Counted from the first letter of the stretch, positions 1 through 10,848 are shown. The stretch: 46,280 bases of DNA from an uncultured Bacteroidales bacterium (GCA_905234645.1 CAJOIS010000032.1:1-46280); one strand, 5' to 3'. The notes: generated by a model not told the origin, from the sequence alone. A program made the numbers and translations.

Positions 1-594
<594 letters not shown>

Positions 595-645
595 TTAAAG
601 GTTTATTATTTGTGTTAGAAAGTTTACTGCTTTTAGAAAGCGGTG

Positions 646-653
646 CAAATGTA
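646..653 (-). promoter_or_regulatory. -7 promoter box for gdhA
   Basis: Minus strand reads TACATTTG, matching TAnnTTTG, with a TTTG at 675-678 at suitable -33 spacing. It implies a leader of about 65 nt before the gdhA ATG. Confidence 0.6.
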
Positions 654-707
654 GGACTTTTATTTAAACAATTCCAAATTTTATTGAAATATTTTCATTT
701 TCTTTCC

Positions 708-1370
708 TCACTTCTCCACATTTTGTGGAGCATCATCTTCTGCAACCACCCTACCATTCTCATAATCAACAACTTTTGCAATGCTACCATCAGGATTGTA
801 GTAGATCTCCTTGCCGTGTTTCAGGTTGTTGACATAGGACACCTCGAGACATTTATAACCCGTTTCAGCATAACAGATTTGCTTGCCCGCGCCCATGACA
901 CAATCTGCCTTGGCGGCCAATTGCCCTTCGGGATAATAAATATACCAAGCGCCATCCATCATGCCGTCGACATACTGCCCTTCCTGAAAGAGTTGCCCAT
1001 TGTCATACCATTTCTTGATTTCGCCATCCAACTCGCCATTCCGATAATGCTCTTCCGAAGCCAGAGCGCCTTTCTCGGAATACGTATGGCCGATGCTGTC
1101 ACGCAAACCGCTCTTGTACCACCCTTCTTCCGCCAACTTACCGTTCGGGTGCCAACGCTTGAAACAGCCATCCAGCACATCGTCGACATAAAAGCCTTGC
1201 GACATCTTGTTGCCATTTTGGTAATACCAGATGCACTCGCCATTCAACTTGTCGTTATCATAGCACAGCTCCGACTTCAAATTGCCGTTTTCCCAATACG
1301 ACCTCTGCACGCCGTCGTCACAAGCAGCGAGCATCACCATCAGGATCAAAAAAAGCAAGCATTTCCTCAT
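708..1370 (-). CDS. MORN-like (YwqK-type) repeat lipoprotein
   Basis: From the ATG at 1370 the protein is 220 residues. It opens with the lipoprotein signal [17 protein letters not shown], with the lipidated Cys at 17. The rest is a run of about eight imperfect 20-25-residue repeats of the type WYxNGxLxxEGxYxxGxLDG (for example [21 protein letters not shown] and [20 protein letters not shown]), the antiparallel hairpin repeat annotated as MORN_2 or YwqK-family antitoxin. The ATG overlaps the stop of the upstream LysM gene as ATGA, so translation is probably coupled. An envelope location follows from the lipobox. No toxin partner is visible, so the antitoxin label should not be taken literally; the molecular role is unknown. 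Confidence 0.75.
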   Translation of the reverse strand: MRKCLLFLILMVMLAACDDGVQRSYWENGNLKSELCYDNDKLNGECIWYYQNGNKMSQGFYVDDVLDGCFKRWHPNGKLAEEGWYKSGLRDSIGHTYSEKGALASEEHYRNGELDGEIKKWYDNGQLFQEGQYVDGMMDGAWYIYYPEGQLAAKADCVMGAGKQICYAETGYKCLEVSYVNNLKHGKEIYYNPDGSIAKVVDYENGRVVAEDDAPQNVEK

Positions 1371-3904
1371 TCCGCCTTCCACTTGAACGGGTCTATCGGC
1401 TTCAATTCAATACGCTCATTGTCATACTGATACACACTCCAATATTGGTTCTCGCGTCCGTTGTTTCTACCCTCTTTCAGGTAGTTACGGTTGAAGAAAC
1501 GAAATTGAGAATACAACAGCGGGACGTCACAACAATTCAAGCAGTCGAGCATATCGTCACCATAGCGCATCAATGCGCTGAGGAAAAACATCGCCATGTC
1601 GTAACCTTCAAAAGCATAGTTCTGCGGCTCAACGGAATAATTCTGCCTAAAGCGTGCCACAAAACGCTTGGCAGCATCGCTATTATAGTCCACAAAACCA
1701 TCGTCAAGGTAAATGGCATTCATCTGCAGCAGGTTATCAACCAGCAGCTTCTCGAACTTGGCCCAATCGGGGGCACAAATCAGCGTGATAGGATAGCGTT
1801 TGCTTTCCTTGGCTAGGGTGTTCAGCATCTGAGTGGCAAAAACATTGTCGTCGCCATAGGCCACAATGACGTTATTGCGCACCCCTGACAGTTGCGAGAT
1901 CACGTTGCTGATGTCTTTGTATGCATAACGTTTGACAGGATTGGAAAGCACCACCTCATCGGTTGTTCCGTTCTGGAAATCCTCGGTCGAATACACCTGC
2001 CCTTCCACGTCCACGGTAGGCACAATGCGACTACCCATCTCTAGGCGTTCGCTTTCGTTGCGGGCAAACTGCAGGAATTCATTTCCCGACACCCTCACCT
2101 CGTCGTTTACGGCAAGATTCAGATGGTGTTCCAATTGGTTCAAGAAGAGCGAATCGGCTGCCTTTTCCTTGCTGACAAGGAACACGTTGGAGTTATTGTA
2201 CAAATTCTTCACCAAATTCGAAATCGTGAGGATCTGTCCCACGTCACCAGGCTTCGCCTTGACCACATTAGGTTTGTTGACGATGACCGACTCGCGGGTC
2301 GAAAGCGGGTTGACGACAACGATATTATGTTCCTTGGCATATTCCTCAACCATTTCAAAAGACCTACTAAAGAACGGGCCTACAATCAGATCCAAATCCT
2401 TACCTTCGATTTGGGAAAGAGCCTGCTGGGCGGTGTAGTCATTGTCGGTCACATCGATGACGGTTAGGTTAAGTTTCAACCCCTCTTCCTCCAAGGCATC
2501 CACGGCCATCATAAAACCCTCGTAGAACTGCACAAACGACAAGGCACGCGATTTGTGCGCCTCTTGTATCGTCTCCTTTGAGAATTCCAGTTTTCCCACA
2601 TCGTTCAGATAAAGCGGCACCATCAGGGCCACATTATAGCGCCTTAAAGCGTTTTCGGGCGCGGCGACACACATCTCGCTCTCTCCGAAGTCCTCCTCGA
2701 ATATGCTCACTGGGGTTTCTTCCTGGATGGGAACAGCCACCTCTTCCACTGGCGTCTCCACTTCGTTTTCAACCACTTCCACAGGCTCATCGTCCATCCA
2801 ATAGAAATCGGAGATTGGCTGGATAGGAATTAAAACCACCTGATTCACAAAAACATGCGATCCGACAGACACATTCATTCGACGGAAGTCATCTTCTTCC
2901 ACTTTCCAGCGTTTGAGCAGCGACGAGACGCGCTCGTTACGCTCGCAATGGTGAATGATATAGTCGTTTTCATTGATAATTGTCGGGATGATGACACGTG
3001 TTCCCGGGGCAGGCTCTTCCGCCAAGCCTGGGTTTACAGCCCTCAAGTCAGCAAGGTCAACACCGTACTCTTTGGCAATGTCATAAATGGTCTCACCTGC
3101 TTGCACTATGCGAGCCTTGCCTTCAAAGAACGCTTTATTGTTAGGACGTACTGCTACGGGTTCCTCTTTAATTTGAAGTTCTTCTGCCTCCCTTATCGGC
3201 TCAACAGCAACCGGCTCTGGCTCGGGTTCGACGACCACTGGTTCTGGCTCAGCAACAGGTTCTGGCTCGGGCTCGACGACCACTGGTTCTGGCTCAACAA
3301 CAGGTTCTGGCTCGGGCTCGACGACCACTGGCTCGGGCTCAACAACAGGTTCCGGCTCAAATTCAACAGCAACGGGCTCAGGCTCAATAGCTGTTGGTTC
3401 AGGGATAGGCTCGGGTTCGACGACCACTGGCTCAGGCTCAATAATAGGTTCTGGCTCAGGTTCAACAGCAACGGGCTCTGGCTCAATAGCTATTGGTTCG
3501 GGGATAGGCTCAGGTTCTGGCTCAACAATAGCTGGTTCTGGCTCGGGCACAGGCTCAGGTTCAACAACTACGGGCTTAGGTTCTTCTTTCGGTGCAGCAG
3601 GTTCCTCTGGCTCAACCATGGTTTCCTTGGGAGGCCGTACCGGAATACCCAACACATGCCCTACCTTAAGACCATTCTTCACCTCCGGATTCATCGTCTC
3701 TATTTCCTCAATGGACACATTATATAATTTGGAAATGCCCAGAAGCGACTCTCCCGATTTCAAATGGTGCAAATAATACTTTTTGCCGCCCACAGTGGTG
3801 ATGTCCTTTGAACGTTCCGTCTGGGCATTCAGGGTGCCACAACACAGCATCCCTAGAAGGAAGAAGAGCAAGAAAAACAACCTATTTTTCATTATCTTAT
3901 TCAT
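1367..3904 (-). CDS. LysM domains, PE-rich repeat and periplasmic ligand-binding domain protein
   Basis: 845 residues with a signal peptide (about 1-28, ending NAQ). LysM 1 is at about 43-89 ([22 protein letters not shown]). A proline/glutamate repeat spans 97-236. A second LysM is at about 265-306 ([16 protein letters not shown]) and a degenerate third at about 314-360. Residues from about 430 ([14 protein letters not shown]) to 830 look like a type I periplasmic binding fold as in LivJ-like ABC receptors. LysM modules bind peptidoglycan, so the protein is expected to be wall-anchored in the periplasm with a small-ligand or partner-binding head. It starts 9 nt after the guaA stop and ends overlapping the MORN-like gene, suggesting one operon. 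No permease genes accompany it, so transport is doubtful; a structural or sensory role is inferred. Confidence 0.8.
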   Translation of the reverse strand: MNKIMKNRLFFLLFFLLGMLCCGTLNAQTERSKDITTVGGKKYYLHHLKSGESLLGISKLYNVSIEEIETMNPEVKNGLKVGHVLGIPVRPPKETMVEPEEPAAPKEEPKPVVVEPEPVPEPEPAIVEPEPEPIPEPIAIEPEPVAVEPEPEPIIEPEPVVVEPEPIPEPTAIEPEPVAVEFEPEPVVEPEPVVVEPEPEPVVEPEPVVVEPEPEPVAEPEPVVVEPEPEPVAVEPIREAEELQIKEEPVAVRPNNKAFFEGKARIVQAGETIYDIAKEYGVDLADLRAVNPGLAEEPAPGTRVIIPTIINENDYIIHHCERNERVSSLLKRWKVEEDDFRRMNVSVGSHVFVNQVVLIPIQPISDFYWMDDEPVEVVENEVETPVEEVAVPIQEETPVSIFEEDFGESEMCVAAPENALRRYNVALMVPLYLNDVGKLEFSKETIQEAHKSRALSFVQFYEGFMMAVDALEEEGLKLNLTVIDVTDNDYTAQQALSQIEGKDLDLIVGPFFSRSFEMVEEYAKEHNIVVVNPLSTRESVIVNKPNVVKAKPGDVGQILTISNLVKNLYNNSNVFLVSKEKAADSLFLNQLEHHLNLAVNDEVRVSGNEFLQFARNESERLEMGSRIVPTVDVEGQVYSTEDFQNGTTDEVVLSNPVKRYAYKDISNVISQLSGVRNNVIVAYGDDNVFATQMLNTLAKESKRYPITLICAPDWAKFEKLLVDNLLQMNAIYLDDGFVDYNSDAAKRFVARFRQNYSVEPQNYAFEGYDMAMFFLSALMRYGDDMLDCLNCCDVPLLYSQFRFFNRNYLKEGRNNGRENQYWSVYQYDNERIELKPIDPFKWKAE
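3197..3616 (-). repeat. PE/PV-rich tandem repeat tract inside the LysM gene
   Basis: About 420 bp of degenerate tandem repeats encode units such as [11 protein letters not shown] and [14 protein letters not shown] (residues 97-236). The tract should form a stiff, extended acidic spacer, comparable to TonB-type proline-rich spacers that cross the periplasm. Confidence 0.85.
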
Positions 3905-3913
3905 TTTTCAGGA

Positions 3914-5488
3914 TTATTCCCATTCTATTGTCGCCGGTGGCTTCGACGAGATGTCATAACACACGCGGTTCACACCCCTTACCTTATTAATAATATCATT
4001 CGACACTTTGGCCATGAACTCATATGGCAGGTGCACCCAGTCGGCAGTCATGCCGTCGGTAGAGATGACCGCGCGCAAGGCGATGGTGTATTCATAGCTT
4101 CTCTCGTCACCCATCACGCCAACTGACTTCACAGGCAACAAAATCGTTCCCGCCTGCCAAATGCTATCATACAAATTATCCGCCATTTCATTGGGATACG
4201 AGGCACTCGGCAATTCGCAAGGCCAGTTGCGCAGCCCCTTGATGAAGATGTCGTCAGCATCGCGGAGGATGCGGAGCTTTTCTTCGGTGACTTCGCCCAA
4301 GATGCGAATGCCAAGGCTCGGTCCCGGGAAAGGATGACGGCCGATGAGCTCACGCTTGATGCCCAAAGCACGACCCACACGGCGCACTTCATCCTTGAAG
4401 AGGGAACGCAGCGGTTCCACAATCTTCAGGTTCATCTTCTCGGGCAGGCCGCCCACGTTATGGTGCGACTTGATCTTGCAGCTCGGCCCGTTGACGCTCA
4501 CGCTCTCGATGACATCGGGATAGATGGTGCCTTGCGCCAACCAACGTGCACCCTCTATCTTCTGTGCCTCGGCATCAAATACGTCAATAAATGTCGAACC
4601 GATGGCTTTTCTTTTCGCCTCGGGGTCGGTGACGCCTTTCAGCTTCTCGAGGAACAGATGGCCGGAGTGGACGCCAATCACATTAAGGCCCATCTCCTTG
4701 TACGAATCCAAGACATCCTCAAACTCATTCTTGCGCAACAATCCATTGTCGACGAAGATACAGGTCAGGTTCTTCCCGATCGCCTTGTTCAGCAAAACGG
4801 CAGCCACAGTGCTGTCGACGCCACCCGAAAGGCCAAGGATGACCTTGTCGTCGCCGAGTTGCTGCCTCAGGCTCGCCACCGTGTTGTCGATGAAGGAATC
4901 CGGCGTCCAGTCACCCTTGCAGCCGCAAATTCTGATTGCGAAATTCTCAAGCATCTGTTTTCCATCTTCAGTATGGAACACCTCTGGATGGAACTGCACA
5001 GCGTATGTCTCTTCCCCATCAATCTTGTATGCAGCAAAAAACACATCATCGGTACAAGCAATGGCTCGTGCATTTTCAGGAAGCTTCGTAATTGTGTCAC
5101 CATGACTCATCCATACCTGAGAGTCATCATCCACACCCAGCCACATCAAACTGCTCAAATCCAGCAAATGCAACTGAGCACGCCCGTATTCGCGTGCAAC
5201 GGATCCCTTAACCTCTCCGCCAAAATGCTGAGCGATAAACTGGGCACCATAGCAAATGCCCAACAGCGGCAACTTGCCTTTGATGCCGCTCAAATCAACG
5301 AAAGGTGCCTTCTCATCACGCACCGAGAATGGGCTGCCGCTGAGGATCACGCCTTTGACATTCTCACCGATAACAGGGATTTTATTATAGGGATGGATTT
5401 CGCAATAGACATTCAGTTCGCGCAGGCGGCGACCTATGAGTTGAGTCACCTGCGAACCGAAGTCAAGAATGAGGATCATTTCTTGCAT
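3914..5488 (-). CDS. guaA: GMP synthase (glutamine-hydrolysing)
   Basis: Converts XMP to GMP using ATP and glutamine, the last step of guanine nucleotide synthesis, in the cytosol. The class I amidotransferase domain begins [13 protein letters not shown]; its nucleophile lies in [10 protein letters not shown], with the His/Glu pair in [10 protein letters not shown]. The ATP pyrophosphatase motif is [13 protein letters not shown] and the C-terminal dimerisation part ends KPPATIEWE. The frame is open further upstream, but residues before MQEMILIL have no homologous look and run through the promoter box, so the ATG at 5486-5488 is chosen (524 residues; an ATG at 5479 is the alternative). It is first in a minus-strand operon with the LysM and MORN-like genes. 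Confidence 0.95.
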   Translation of the reverse strand: MQEMILILDFGSQVTQLIGRRLRELNVYCEIHPYNKIPVIGENVKGVILSGSPFSVRDEKAPFVDLSGIKGKLPLLGICYGAQFIAQHFGGEVKGSVAREYGRAQLHLLDLSSLMWLGVDDDSQVWMSHGDTITKLPENARAIACTDDVFFAAYKIDGEETYAVQFHPEVFHTEDGKQMLENFAIRICGCKGDWTPDSFIDNTVASLRQQLGDDKVILGLSGGVDSTVAAVLLNKAIGKNLTCIFVDNGLLRKNEFEDVLDSYKEMGLNVIGVHSGHLFLEKLKGVTDPEAKRKAIGSTFIDVFDAEAQKIEGARWLAQGTIYPDVIESVSVNGPSCKIKSHHNVGGLPEKMNLKIVEPLRSLFKDEVRRVGRALGIKRELIGRHPFPGPSLGIRILGEVTEEKLRILRDADDIFIKGLRNWPCELPSASYPNEMADNLYDSIWQAGTILLPVKSVGVMGDERSYEYTIALRAVISTDGMTADWVHLPYEFMAKVSNDIINKVRGVNRVCYDISSKPPATIEWE

Positions 5489-5504
5489 AAACGAAAATTT
5501 TGTG

Positions 5505-5512
5505 CAAAAATA
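5505..5512 (-). promoter_or_regulatory. -7 promoter box for guaA
   Basis: Minus strand TATTTTTG followed by CAC. Transcription should begin near 5500, leaving a leader of only 10-20 nt before the guaA start. Confidence 0.65.
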
Positions 5513-5535
5513 GACTTTTTCATCCATAATTCCTC

Positions 5536-5543
5536 TATTTTTG
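5536..5543 (+). promoter_or_regulatory. -7 promoter box for the PrsW-like gene
   Basis: Plus strand TATTTTTG, 19 nt before the ATG at 5563. It is only 23 bp from the divergent guaA box, so the two promoters share upstream DNA. Confidence 0.65.
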
Positions 5544-5562
5544 CAAAAGAAAAACCAATCTG

Positions 5563-6360
5563 ATGCTGTATTACCTTCTTCTCTTCGCCGTTGCCGTCCT
5601 CCCTGTCGTTGTGCTGATGATCTACATCTATCGGCAGGACAAGTACCAAAAAGAGCCAATCAAGTCATTGGCAAAAGCCTTTATTGGCGGCATGATTGCC
5701 ATCCCATTGGACATCCTAATTGTCACCGGACTGGATCTGGTCTTGGGCGAGACCGTCTTTGCACAAACCGTGTTTTTCTCGGCCTTTATGGAGGCGGGAA
5801 TCCCTGAAGAGCTGTGTAAGTTTATCATTTTCATGATATTCATTTGGAACGACAAAAACTTTGACGAATACTTCGACGGCATCGTCTACGCCACCTTCAT
5901 CGGCCTTGGATTTGCCTGCGTGGAGAATATCGAATACGTCTTCAGTTATGGCGTCCAAACCGGTGTGGTCAGGGCCTTGCTTTCCGTGCCGGGTCATTTC
6001 CTCTTCGGCGTGGTGATGGGTTACTTCCTCTCCATGGCCAAGTTCCATTCCGAGAAACGCGGCACTTACCTGTGGTCAGGGTTGCTGCTTTCCATGCTCG
6101 CCCACGGCCTGTTCGATTGGTTGCTGATGATAGCCAGCTACTTGCCCATCATCGGTGGCATTATTTACATCATTTTCCTTTGGGGCGACATCAAGTTGTG
6201 GAAACTCGGACTGAAATACATCAACAAGCAGCAGGAGAACTCACGTATGCAAGCCCAAGAAGCAATGGCCGCCGACATGGACTACCAAATCAGTTCCACA
6301 GAGACAGGATATGACACGGAATATAAGCAAATCGACTGGAATGCGGGCGACAGACAATGA
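5563..6360 (+). CDS. PrsW-family intramembrane metalloprotease
   Basis: 265-residue polytopic membrane protein with about seven hydrophobic segments and a charged C-terminal tail from about residue 210. The PrsW/CAAX-like motifs are present: AGIPEELCK (E82-E83), VENIEY (E121), VPGHFLFG (H145) and HGLFDWL (H171, D175), the likely zinc and catalytic residues in the membrane. In Bacillus, PrsW performs site-1 cleavage of the anti-sigma factor RsiW; in Bacteroidetes the substrate is not established, and no sigma/anti-sigma pair is seen nearby. It is transcribed alone from its own promoter. The family call is firm; the substrate is unknown. Confidence 0.85.
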   Translation: MLYYLLLFAVAVLPVVVLMIYIYRQDKYQKEPIKSLAKAFIGGMIAIPLDILIVTGLDLVLGETVFAQTVFFSAFMEAGIPEELCKFIIFMIFIWNDKNFDEYFDGIVYATFIGLGFACVENIEYVFSYGVQTGVVRALLSVPGHFLFGVVMGYFLSMAKFHSEKRGTYLWSGLLLSMLAHGLFDWLLMIASYLPIIGGIIYIIFLWGDIKLWKLGLKYINKQQENSRMQAQEAMAADMDYQISSTETGYDTEYKQIDWNAGDRQ

Positions 6361-6369
6361 ATTATTTAC

Positions 6370-6377
6370 TATTTTTG
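6370..6377 (+). promoter_or_regulatory. -7 promoter box for ychF-idi
   Basis: TATTTTTG followed by CAG, 45 nt before the ychF ATG, located just after the end of the PrsW-like gene. Confidence 0.65.
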
Positions 6378-6422
6378 CAGCAAATCTTTGATTCAACGAA
6401 GTTAAATTAAAAACATCTCAAT

Positions 6423-7493
6423 ATGTCACTGAATTGCGGAATCATCGGTCTTTCAAGCGTTGGCAAGACCACCATATTCAACTGTATATCAAACACCAAG
6501 GCGGAAATTGGCTTTGCCTCCAAGTCTAACATCGGCATGTGCGAGGTTATCGATGAGCGTCTCAAGAAAATCGACAACATCTCCCACTCCAAACGCATCG
6601 TACCCGCCACGGTAGAAATCGTTGACCTGCCGGGATTGAGCAAAGGCGGTCAGGGCGTGGGCAACAAGCTTCTCGCCGAGGTACAGACCATGGATGCCCT
6701 CATCCATGTGTTGCGTTGCTTCGACGATCCCAACATCCCTCACAGCGAAGGCAGCATCGACCCTGTCCGCGACATGGAACTCGTCGATTTTGAGCTTCAG
6801 GTCCGCGATTTGGATTTGGTCACCCGCAAGTTGGAGCGCACCCAGAAGATGCTGAAAAACGGCGAAAAAGACTTCAAGAAAGCCTTTGACGTGTTAAGCG
6901 TCTACAAGGAGACACTCGAGAACTTCGGCAACGCCCGCGATGCCAAAGTGGCCGAAGAAGACAAGAAGTTCGTGCAGGATATCCAATTGCTGACGGCGAA
7001 GCCCATCATTTATGTTTGCAATGTGGACGATGCCTCCGCCACGACGGGAAACAAGTATTCTGACGCTGTCAAGGCCGCTTTGAAAGAAGGTCAGGAGATG
7101 TTGGTCATCGCCGGCAAACTGGAGGCTGAAATCGCAGAACTCGACGCTGATGACCGCGCCCTCTTCATGGAAGACGCAGGTCTGACCGAGCCTGGCGTGA
7201 ACAAGCTGGTGCGCACGGCCTACCACACCTTGAACCTGCATTCCTTCTTCACCACTGGTCCCGACGAGACCCGTGCCTGGACCATCCATGTGGGCGACAC
7301 CGCACCTATCGCCGCTGGCGCTATCCACAGCGACCTTCAGCGCGGTTTCATCCGTGCCGAAGTCATGAGTACTGAAGACTTTCTGCAATATGGTAGCGAA
7401 GCCGCCGTCAAGGAAGCGGGCAAGTTCCGCGTGGAAGGCAAGACCTACGTTGTGCAGGACGGTGACATCCTCAACATCAGATTCAACGTATGA
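6423..7493 (+). CDS. ychF: YchF/OLA1-family ribosome-associated P-loop ATPase
   Basis: 356 residues, close to the usual 363. The P-loop is GLSSVGKTT (near residues 9-17), with DLPGLSKGGQGVGNKLL as the switch II region. A coiled-coil insertion covers about 125-190 and the C-terminal TGS-like domain ends DGDILNIRFNV. The base-specificity motif reads NVDD where most bacterial members have NxxE, and the P-loop has Ser-Ser in place of the common Pro-Asn; both keep the fold but deserve an alignment. YchF binds ribosomes and has been linked to leaderless-mRNA translation and oxidative stress control in E. coli. Its last codon overlaps the start of idi (ATGA), so the two are probably co-translated. 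Confidence 0.93.
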   Translation: MSLNCGIIGLSSVGKTTIFNCISNTKAEIGFASKSNIGMCEVIDERLKKIDNISHSKRIVPATVEIVDLPGLSKGGQGVGNKLLAEVQTMDALIHVLRCFDDPNIPHSEGSIDPVRDMELVDFELQVRDLDLVTRKLERTQKMLKNGEKDFKKAFDVLSVYKETLENFGNARDAKVAEEDKKFVQDIQLLTAKPIIYVCNVDDASATTGNKYSDAVKAALKEGQEMLVIAGKLEAEIAELDADDRALFMEDAGLTEPGVNKLVRTAYHTLNLHSFFTTGPDETRAWTIHVGDTAPIAAGAIHSDLQRGFIRAEVMSTEDFLQYGSEAAVKEAGKFRVEGKTYVVQDGDILNIRFNV

Positions 7494-8017
7494 TGGAGCA
7501 GGTCATCCTCGTCGACGAACAGGACAAGCCCATCGGACTGATGGAGAAGCACGCGGCCCACATCGAGCCGCACCTCCATCGTGCATTCTCCATTTTCATT
7601 TTCAACTCTAAAGGCGAACTGCTTATGCAGCAACGCGCCCTCTCGAAGTACCACTCCCCTGGCCTGTGGACCAACACCTGCTGCAGCCATCCCCGTGATG
7701 GCGAGACGTTAGAGGAAGCCACCGCACGCCGCCTATGGGAAGAAATGGGCATGCGTTGTGAGATGCACGAGATCTACACCTTTATATATAAGGCTCCCGT
7801 CGGGCAAGGCCTCACCGAACACGAGTTCGATCATGTGTGGATCGGACAAAGCGACGACACCCCCAGCATCAACACCGACGAGGTCGCTTCATGGAAATAC
7901 ATGTCCATCAACGACTTGGAAAAAGACATCGCCCTCTACCCTTCCCATTACACCGAGTGGTTCAAGATCACTTTTGACGAGATGACGCACCACGCCAGGA
8001 TGTTCCAATTCCTTTAA
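7490..8017 (+). CDS. idi: Isopentenyl-diphosphate delta-isomerase, type 1
   Basis: Interconverts IPP and DMAPP for isoprenoids such as the undecaprenyl carrier and quinones. This 175-residue Nudix-fold protein has the type 1 signatures: NTCCSHPRDGE with the catalytic Cys near residue 64, the Nudix-like LEEATARRLWEEMG, and EHEFDHVWIG with the second catalytic acid. The start overlaps the ychF stop; an ATG three bases later (7493) is equally possible. There are no other isoprenoid genes in the window. Confidence 0.93.
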   Translation: MMEQVILVDEQDKPIGLMEKHAAHIEPHLHRAFSIFIFNSKGELLMQQRALSKYHSPGLWTNTCCSHPRDGETLEEATARRLWEEMGMRCEMHEIYTFIYKAPVGQGLTEHEFDHVWIGQSDDTPSINTDEVASWKYMSINDLEKDIALYPSHYTEWFKITFDEMTHHARMFQFL

Positions 8018-8085
8018 GAGCCACGACTTCGACTTGTTTTTTAGCGAAATAAAATAGTAAATATATTTACTATAGGTATTTTTAC

Positions 8086-8093
8086 TATTTTTG
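8086..8093 (+). promoter_or_regulatory. -7 promoter box for the porin/transporter unit
   Basis: TATTTTTG followed by CAGCG, 39 nt before the porin ATG in an AT-rich 115-bp spacer that otherwise holds nothing recognisable. Confidence 0.65.
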
Positions 8094-8132
8094 CAGCGAT
8101 AATTGAATTGAAAACCTATTAATCTAACTATT

Positions 8133-9497
8133 ATGAAACACAGTTTTCGCATTCTTATTGGAATGTTGCTTATCGCCATTCCGTTGTGCCTCAACGCACA
8201 AGTGAAACCCACGAAGCCTGAGAATCCACAGTCTCAAAACCAAAGCCAAGAGGAATTAGACCGGATTCAAAAAGAAAAAGAGCAAGCAGAGAAAACCCTG
8301 AATCCTGCTAAGCCAGAGCCTAAAACCCACACGCCCGTGGTGAGGCCCAAAAACCCAGCACCGAAACCCGAAAGGCCTGTGGCAAATCCTGAAAAGCCAG
8401 GGACAAACCCGGAAAAGCCGGCAATGAACCCCGAAAAGCCAATGGCTCCTGAAAAACCAGGTGAGCCCAGAGGTGGCATCGAGATGCCCAAAATCTCAGG
8501 ATTTGTACAGACTTTCTACACTGCCAATTTGAACAGTGACGGCGATCTTATTGACAATGAGTTCAAGATCCGCCGTGCCCGTTTGGCTGTGGAAGGAAAA
8601 TTCGGAGAAAGATTCTCCTACAAACTGCAAGGCGATTTCAGCAGTTCCCCTTCCCTCGTTGATGCTTACTTGAAATTCAAGGCTTGTGACGCTTTCGCTA
8701 TCCAAGTAGGTCAGTTCAAGACCCCGTTTTCCCTTGAAAGCCCCATCAATCCCGTCAACCTTGAAATCTACGACTACGGTGAGTCCATCTCCAAGCTCGT
8801 CGGTTACAAAGATGTCTGTGGTGTGGGCAAACTCGGCCGTGACATCGGCGTGATGGCCACTGGCAGTCTCTTCCCCATCAAGAAAGAAGGCAAGACCCTC
8901 TATCATATTGTTGACTATAGCCTCGGCGTATTCAACGGCAACGGCGCCAATGCTGCCGACAACAACAACCGCAAGGACATTGTTGGCCGCCTGAACATCC
9001 ATCCCGGCCTGAAAAACTTGACTTTGAGCGGATCTTACTACTATGGTAGGTATTCCACCGAAACGGTTGACAGAGGCACCCGTAACCGTTGGACTGCTGG
9101 TGCACAATACAACGATGGCGGCCTCGTCATCCGTGCCGAATACTTGAGCGGCATCACAGGCTTCAACACTGTTGCCGACACTAACAACATCATTATCTCA
9201 GAGGACCTCTTATTGAGCAATGGTTACTATGCCGTTGCAGGTTACAACTTCAAGTTTGGCAAAAACAAGAGCCAGCAACTCATGCCTGTCTTCCGTTATG
9301 AACACTTCACGAAGGATACCAGCATCGAGAAGAGCGGCACCACCTTCTACACCGCCGGCCTCAGCTACTGGCCCATCAAGAACGTGAACCTCAAGCTCAA
9401 CTACCAGCTGATTCAAAACTACCAAAAGACCGCTGACAACACCTACGACAAGGTTTTCGCAAACCGCGTAGTGGCTGCTGTTAACTTCAAATTCTAA
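8133..9497 (+). CDS. Porin of the phosphate-selective OprO/OprP type with Pro/Lys-rich N-terminal spacer
   Basis: 454 residues with a signal peptide (1-23, ending LNAQ). A charged, proline-rich segment (about 24-112) contains short tandem units such as NPEKPGTNPEKPAMNPEKP. The beta-barrel starts near GFVQTFYTANL and continues through strands like FKIRRARLAVEGKF and YKLQGDFSSSPSLVDAYLKFK, a hallmark of OprP porins, to a terminal aromatic VVAAVNFKF typical of outer-membrane insertion. The ion carried cannot be read from sequence. It lies 21 nt upstream of a YeiH-type inner-membrane transporter, so the pair may move the same anion across both membranes (inference). Confidence 0.82.
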   Translation: MKHSFRILIGMLLIAIPLCLNAQVKPTKPENPQSQNQSQEELDRIQKEKEQAEKTLNPAKPEPKTHTPVVRPKNPAPKPERPVANPEKPGTNPEKPAMNPEKPMAPEKPGEPRGGIEMPKISGFVQTFYTANLNSDGDLIDNEFKIRRARLAVEGKFGERFSYKLQGDFSSSPSLVDAYLKFKACDAFAIQVGQFKTPFSLESPINPVNLEIYDYGESISKLVGYKDVCGVGKLGRDIGVMATGSLFPIKKEGKTLYHIVDYSLGVFNGNGANAADNNNRKDIVGRLNIHPGLKNLTLSGSYYYGRYSTETVDRGTRNRWTAGAQYNDGGLVIRAEYLSGITGFNTVADTNNIIISEDLLLSNGYYAVAGYNFKFGKNKSQQLMPVFRYEHFTKDTSIEKSGTTFYTAGLSYWPIKNVNLKLNYQLIQNYQKTADNTYDKVFANRVVAAVNFKF

Positions 9498-9518
9498 CAC
9501 CCCATAAATCTACAGATT

Positions 9519-10848
9519 ATGTCAGATAACAAAGCATCCAACCTCTGGAAGAAGGAAGACTGGCTGGCCGTATGGATCGGTTTCATCGTTATCGCCATCG
9601 GCTGCATTGCCGTCCTCACACAAAGCTTCGACTTCTCCGCCGCCAAGTTCGGCACTTGGCATGCTGAAGTAAAGGGTTCTTTGGCGGCTCAATTCACTCA
9701 ATTCAATGGTCTCTTTTGGATCAAACTGCTACGTACCTTCTTGGTACTCGGCATCCTGTTTACCATTGGCATCAAACTGCAAGGCGAGAAGATCGGCAAG
9801 TTCATCCCCGCCTTCATTGTGCTCTTCCTCATCGCCACCATCGTGCGCCTGGTGAGTGCTGAGTTCACGCTGAACCGTTACCTCGAATGGGCCTTCTGGG
9901 CCTTGCTCATCGGCCTGCTGATCTCCAATACTATCGGCACGCCCGAATGGCTGAAACCCGCCATCCGTACCGAGTTTTACATCAAGACCGGTCTGGTCAT
10001 CATGGGCTTCTCGGTCTTGTTCAGCAACATCGCCAAGTTCGGTCTCTACGGTCTCGGCATCGCATGGATCGTGACGCCTATCGTCATCATCTTCATGTGG
10101 TGGTTCGGCACCAAGGTCCTGAAGCTTGGCAACAAGCCCCTGGTCATCACGCTGGCTTCGGCCACCTCGGTGTGCGGTACCAGTGCCGCCATCGCCACGG
10201 GTGCTGCCGCCAAAGCCAAGAAGGAAGACCTCTCGCTGGCCATTAGCATCTCCATCATCTTCACCATCCTCATGATGGTTTTCGAGCCCATGATCATCCG
10301 TGCCTGCGGCATGAACCAGCTCATGGGCGGCGCCCTCATCGGCGGTACCGTCGACTCGACGGGTGCTGTGGTGCTGGCCGGTAACGCCCTCGGCGAAGAG
10401 GCTGAGCAGGCTGCCGTTCTCGTGAAATCCATCCAGAACATCCTCATCGGCTTCATCGCCTTCTTCGTGGCCATCTTCTTCGCCACCAAGGTCGACAAAG
10501 ACCCGAACCAGAAGGTCGGTGCCGGTGAGATCTGGAACCGCTTCCCGAAGTTCATCATCGGTTTCTTCGTGGCCTCGTTGGTCGCCTCCTTCATCATCCT
10601 GCCGCTCACCGACGGCGCTACCGTGCGGCGTCCTCGACCAATACAAGAACTGGGCCTTCGTGCTGGCCTTCACCAGCATCGGTCTCGACACCAACTTCAA
10701 GAGCCTCTTCAAGCAGATGCAAGGCGGCAAGGTGCTCTGGCTCTACATCATCGGCCAGGTGTTCAACATCGCCCTCACACTGTTTGCCGTGTGGTTCCTG
10801 CTGTCGGGCGTTGTCTTTAAAGTCCCGGTACTCGACATGTTCAAATAA
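9519..10848 (+). CDS. YeiH-family (UPF0324) putative anion/sulfate exporter, apparent frameshift near 10620
   Basis: Inner-membrane protein with about ten helices. The first frame (9519 to about 10620) covers SVCGTSAAIATGAAAKAKKEDLSLAISIS and GGTVDSTGAVVLAGNALGEEA, characteristic of the family. After PLTDGATV the frame degenerates into an Arg/His-rich tail ending at 10820. The +1 frame, however, continues the family sequence (GVLDQYKNWAFVLAF, then TSIGLDTNFKSLFKQMQGG) to a TAA at 10846-10848. One extra base, or two missing bases in a GTGCGGCGTC context, explains this. The downstream gene overlaps the shifted stop by one base, which suggests the full-length frame is the native one. Either a young pseudogene or an assembly error. 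Members are annotated as sulfate exporters, with little direct evidence. Confidence 0.78.

Noticed and set aside
708..1370. Toxin-antitoxin module based on the YwqK-type antitoxin label
   Set aside because: The protein is an exported lipoprotein and the neighbours are guaA and a LysM protein; no toxin gene is present.
3193..3486. Repetitive Leu/Ser/Asn/Gln-rich frame and a CRISPR-like repeat pattern
   Set aside because: It is another frame of the PE-rich coding repeat. Units are of variable length and degenerate, with no constant repeat and spacer structure, so it is not a CRISPR array.
5489..5659. 57-codon N-terminal extension of guaA
   Set aside because: It overlaps the divergent promoters and the PrsW-like coding start and has no GuaA-like residues; ATG at 5488 fits the family.
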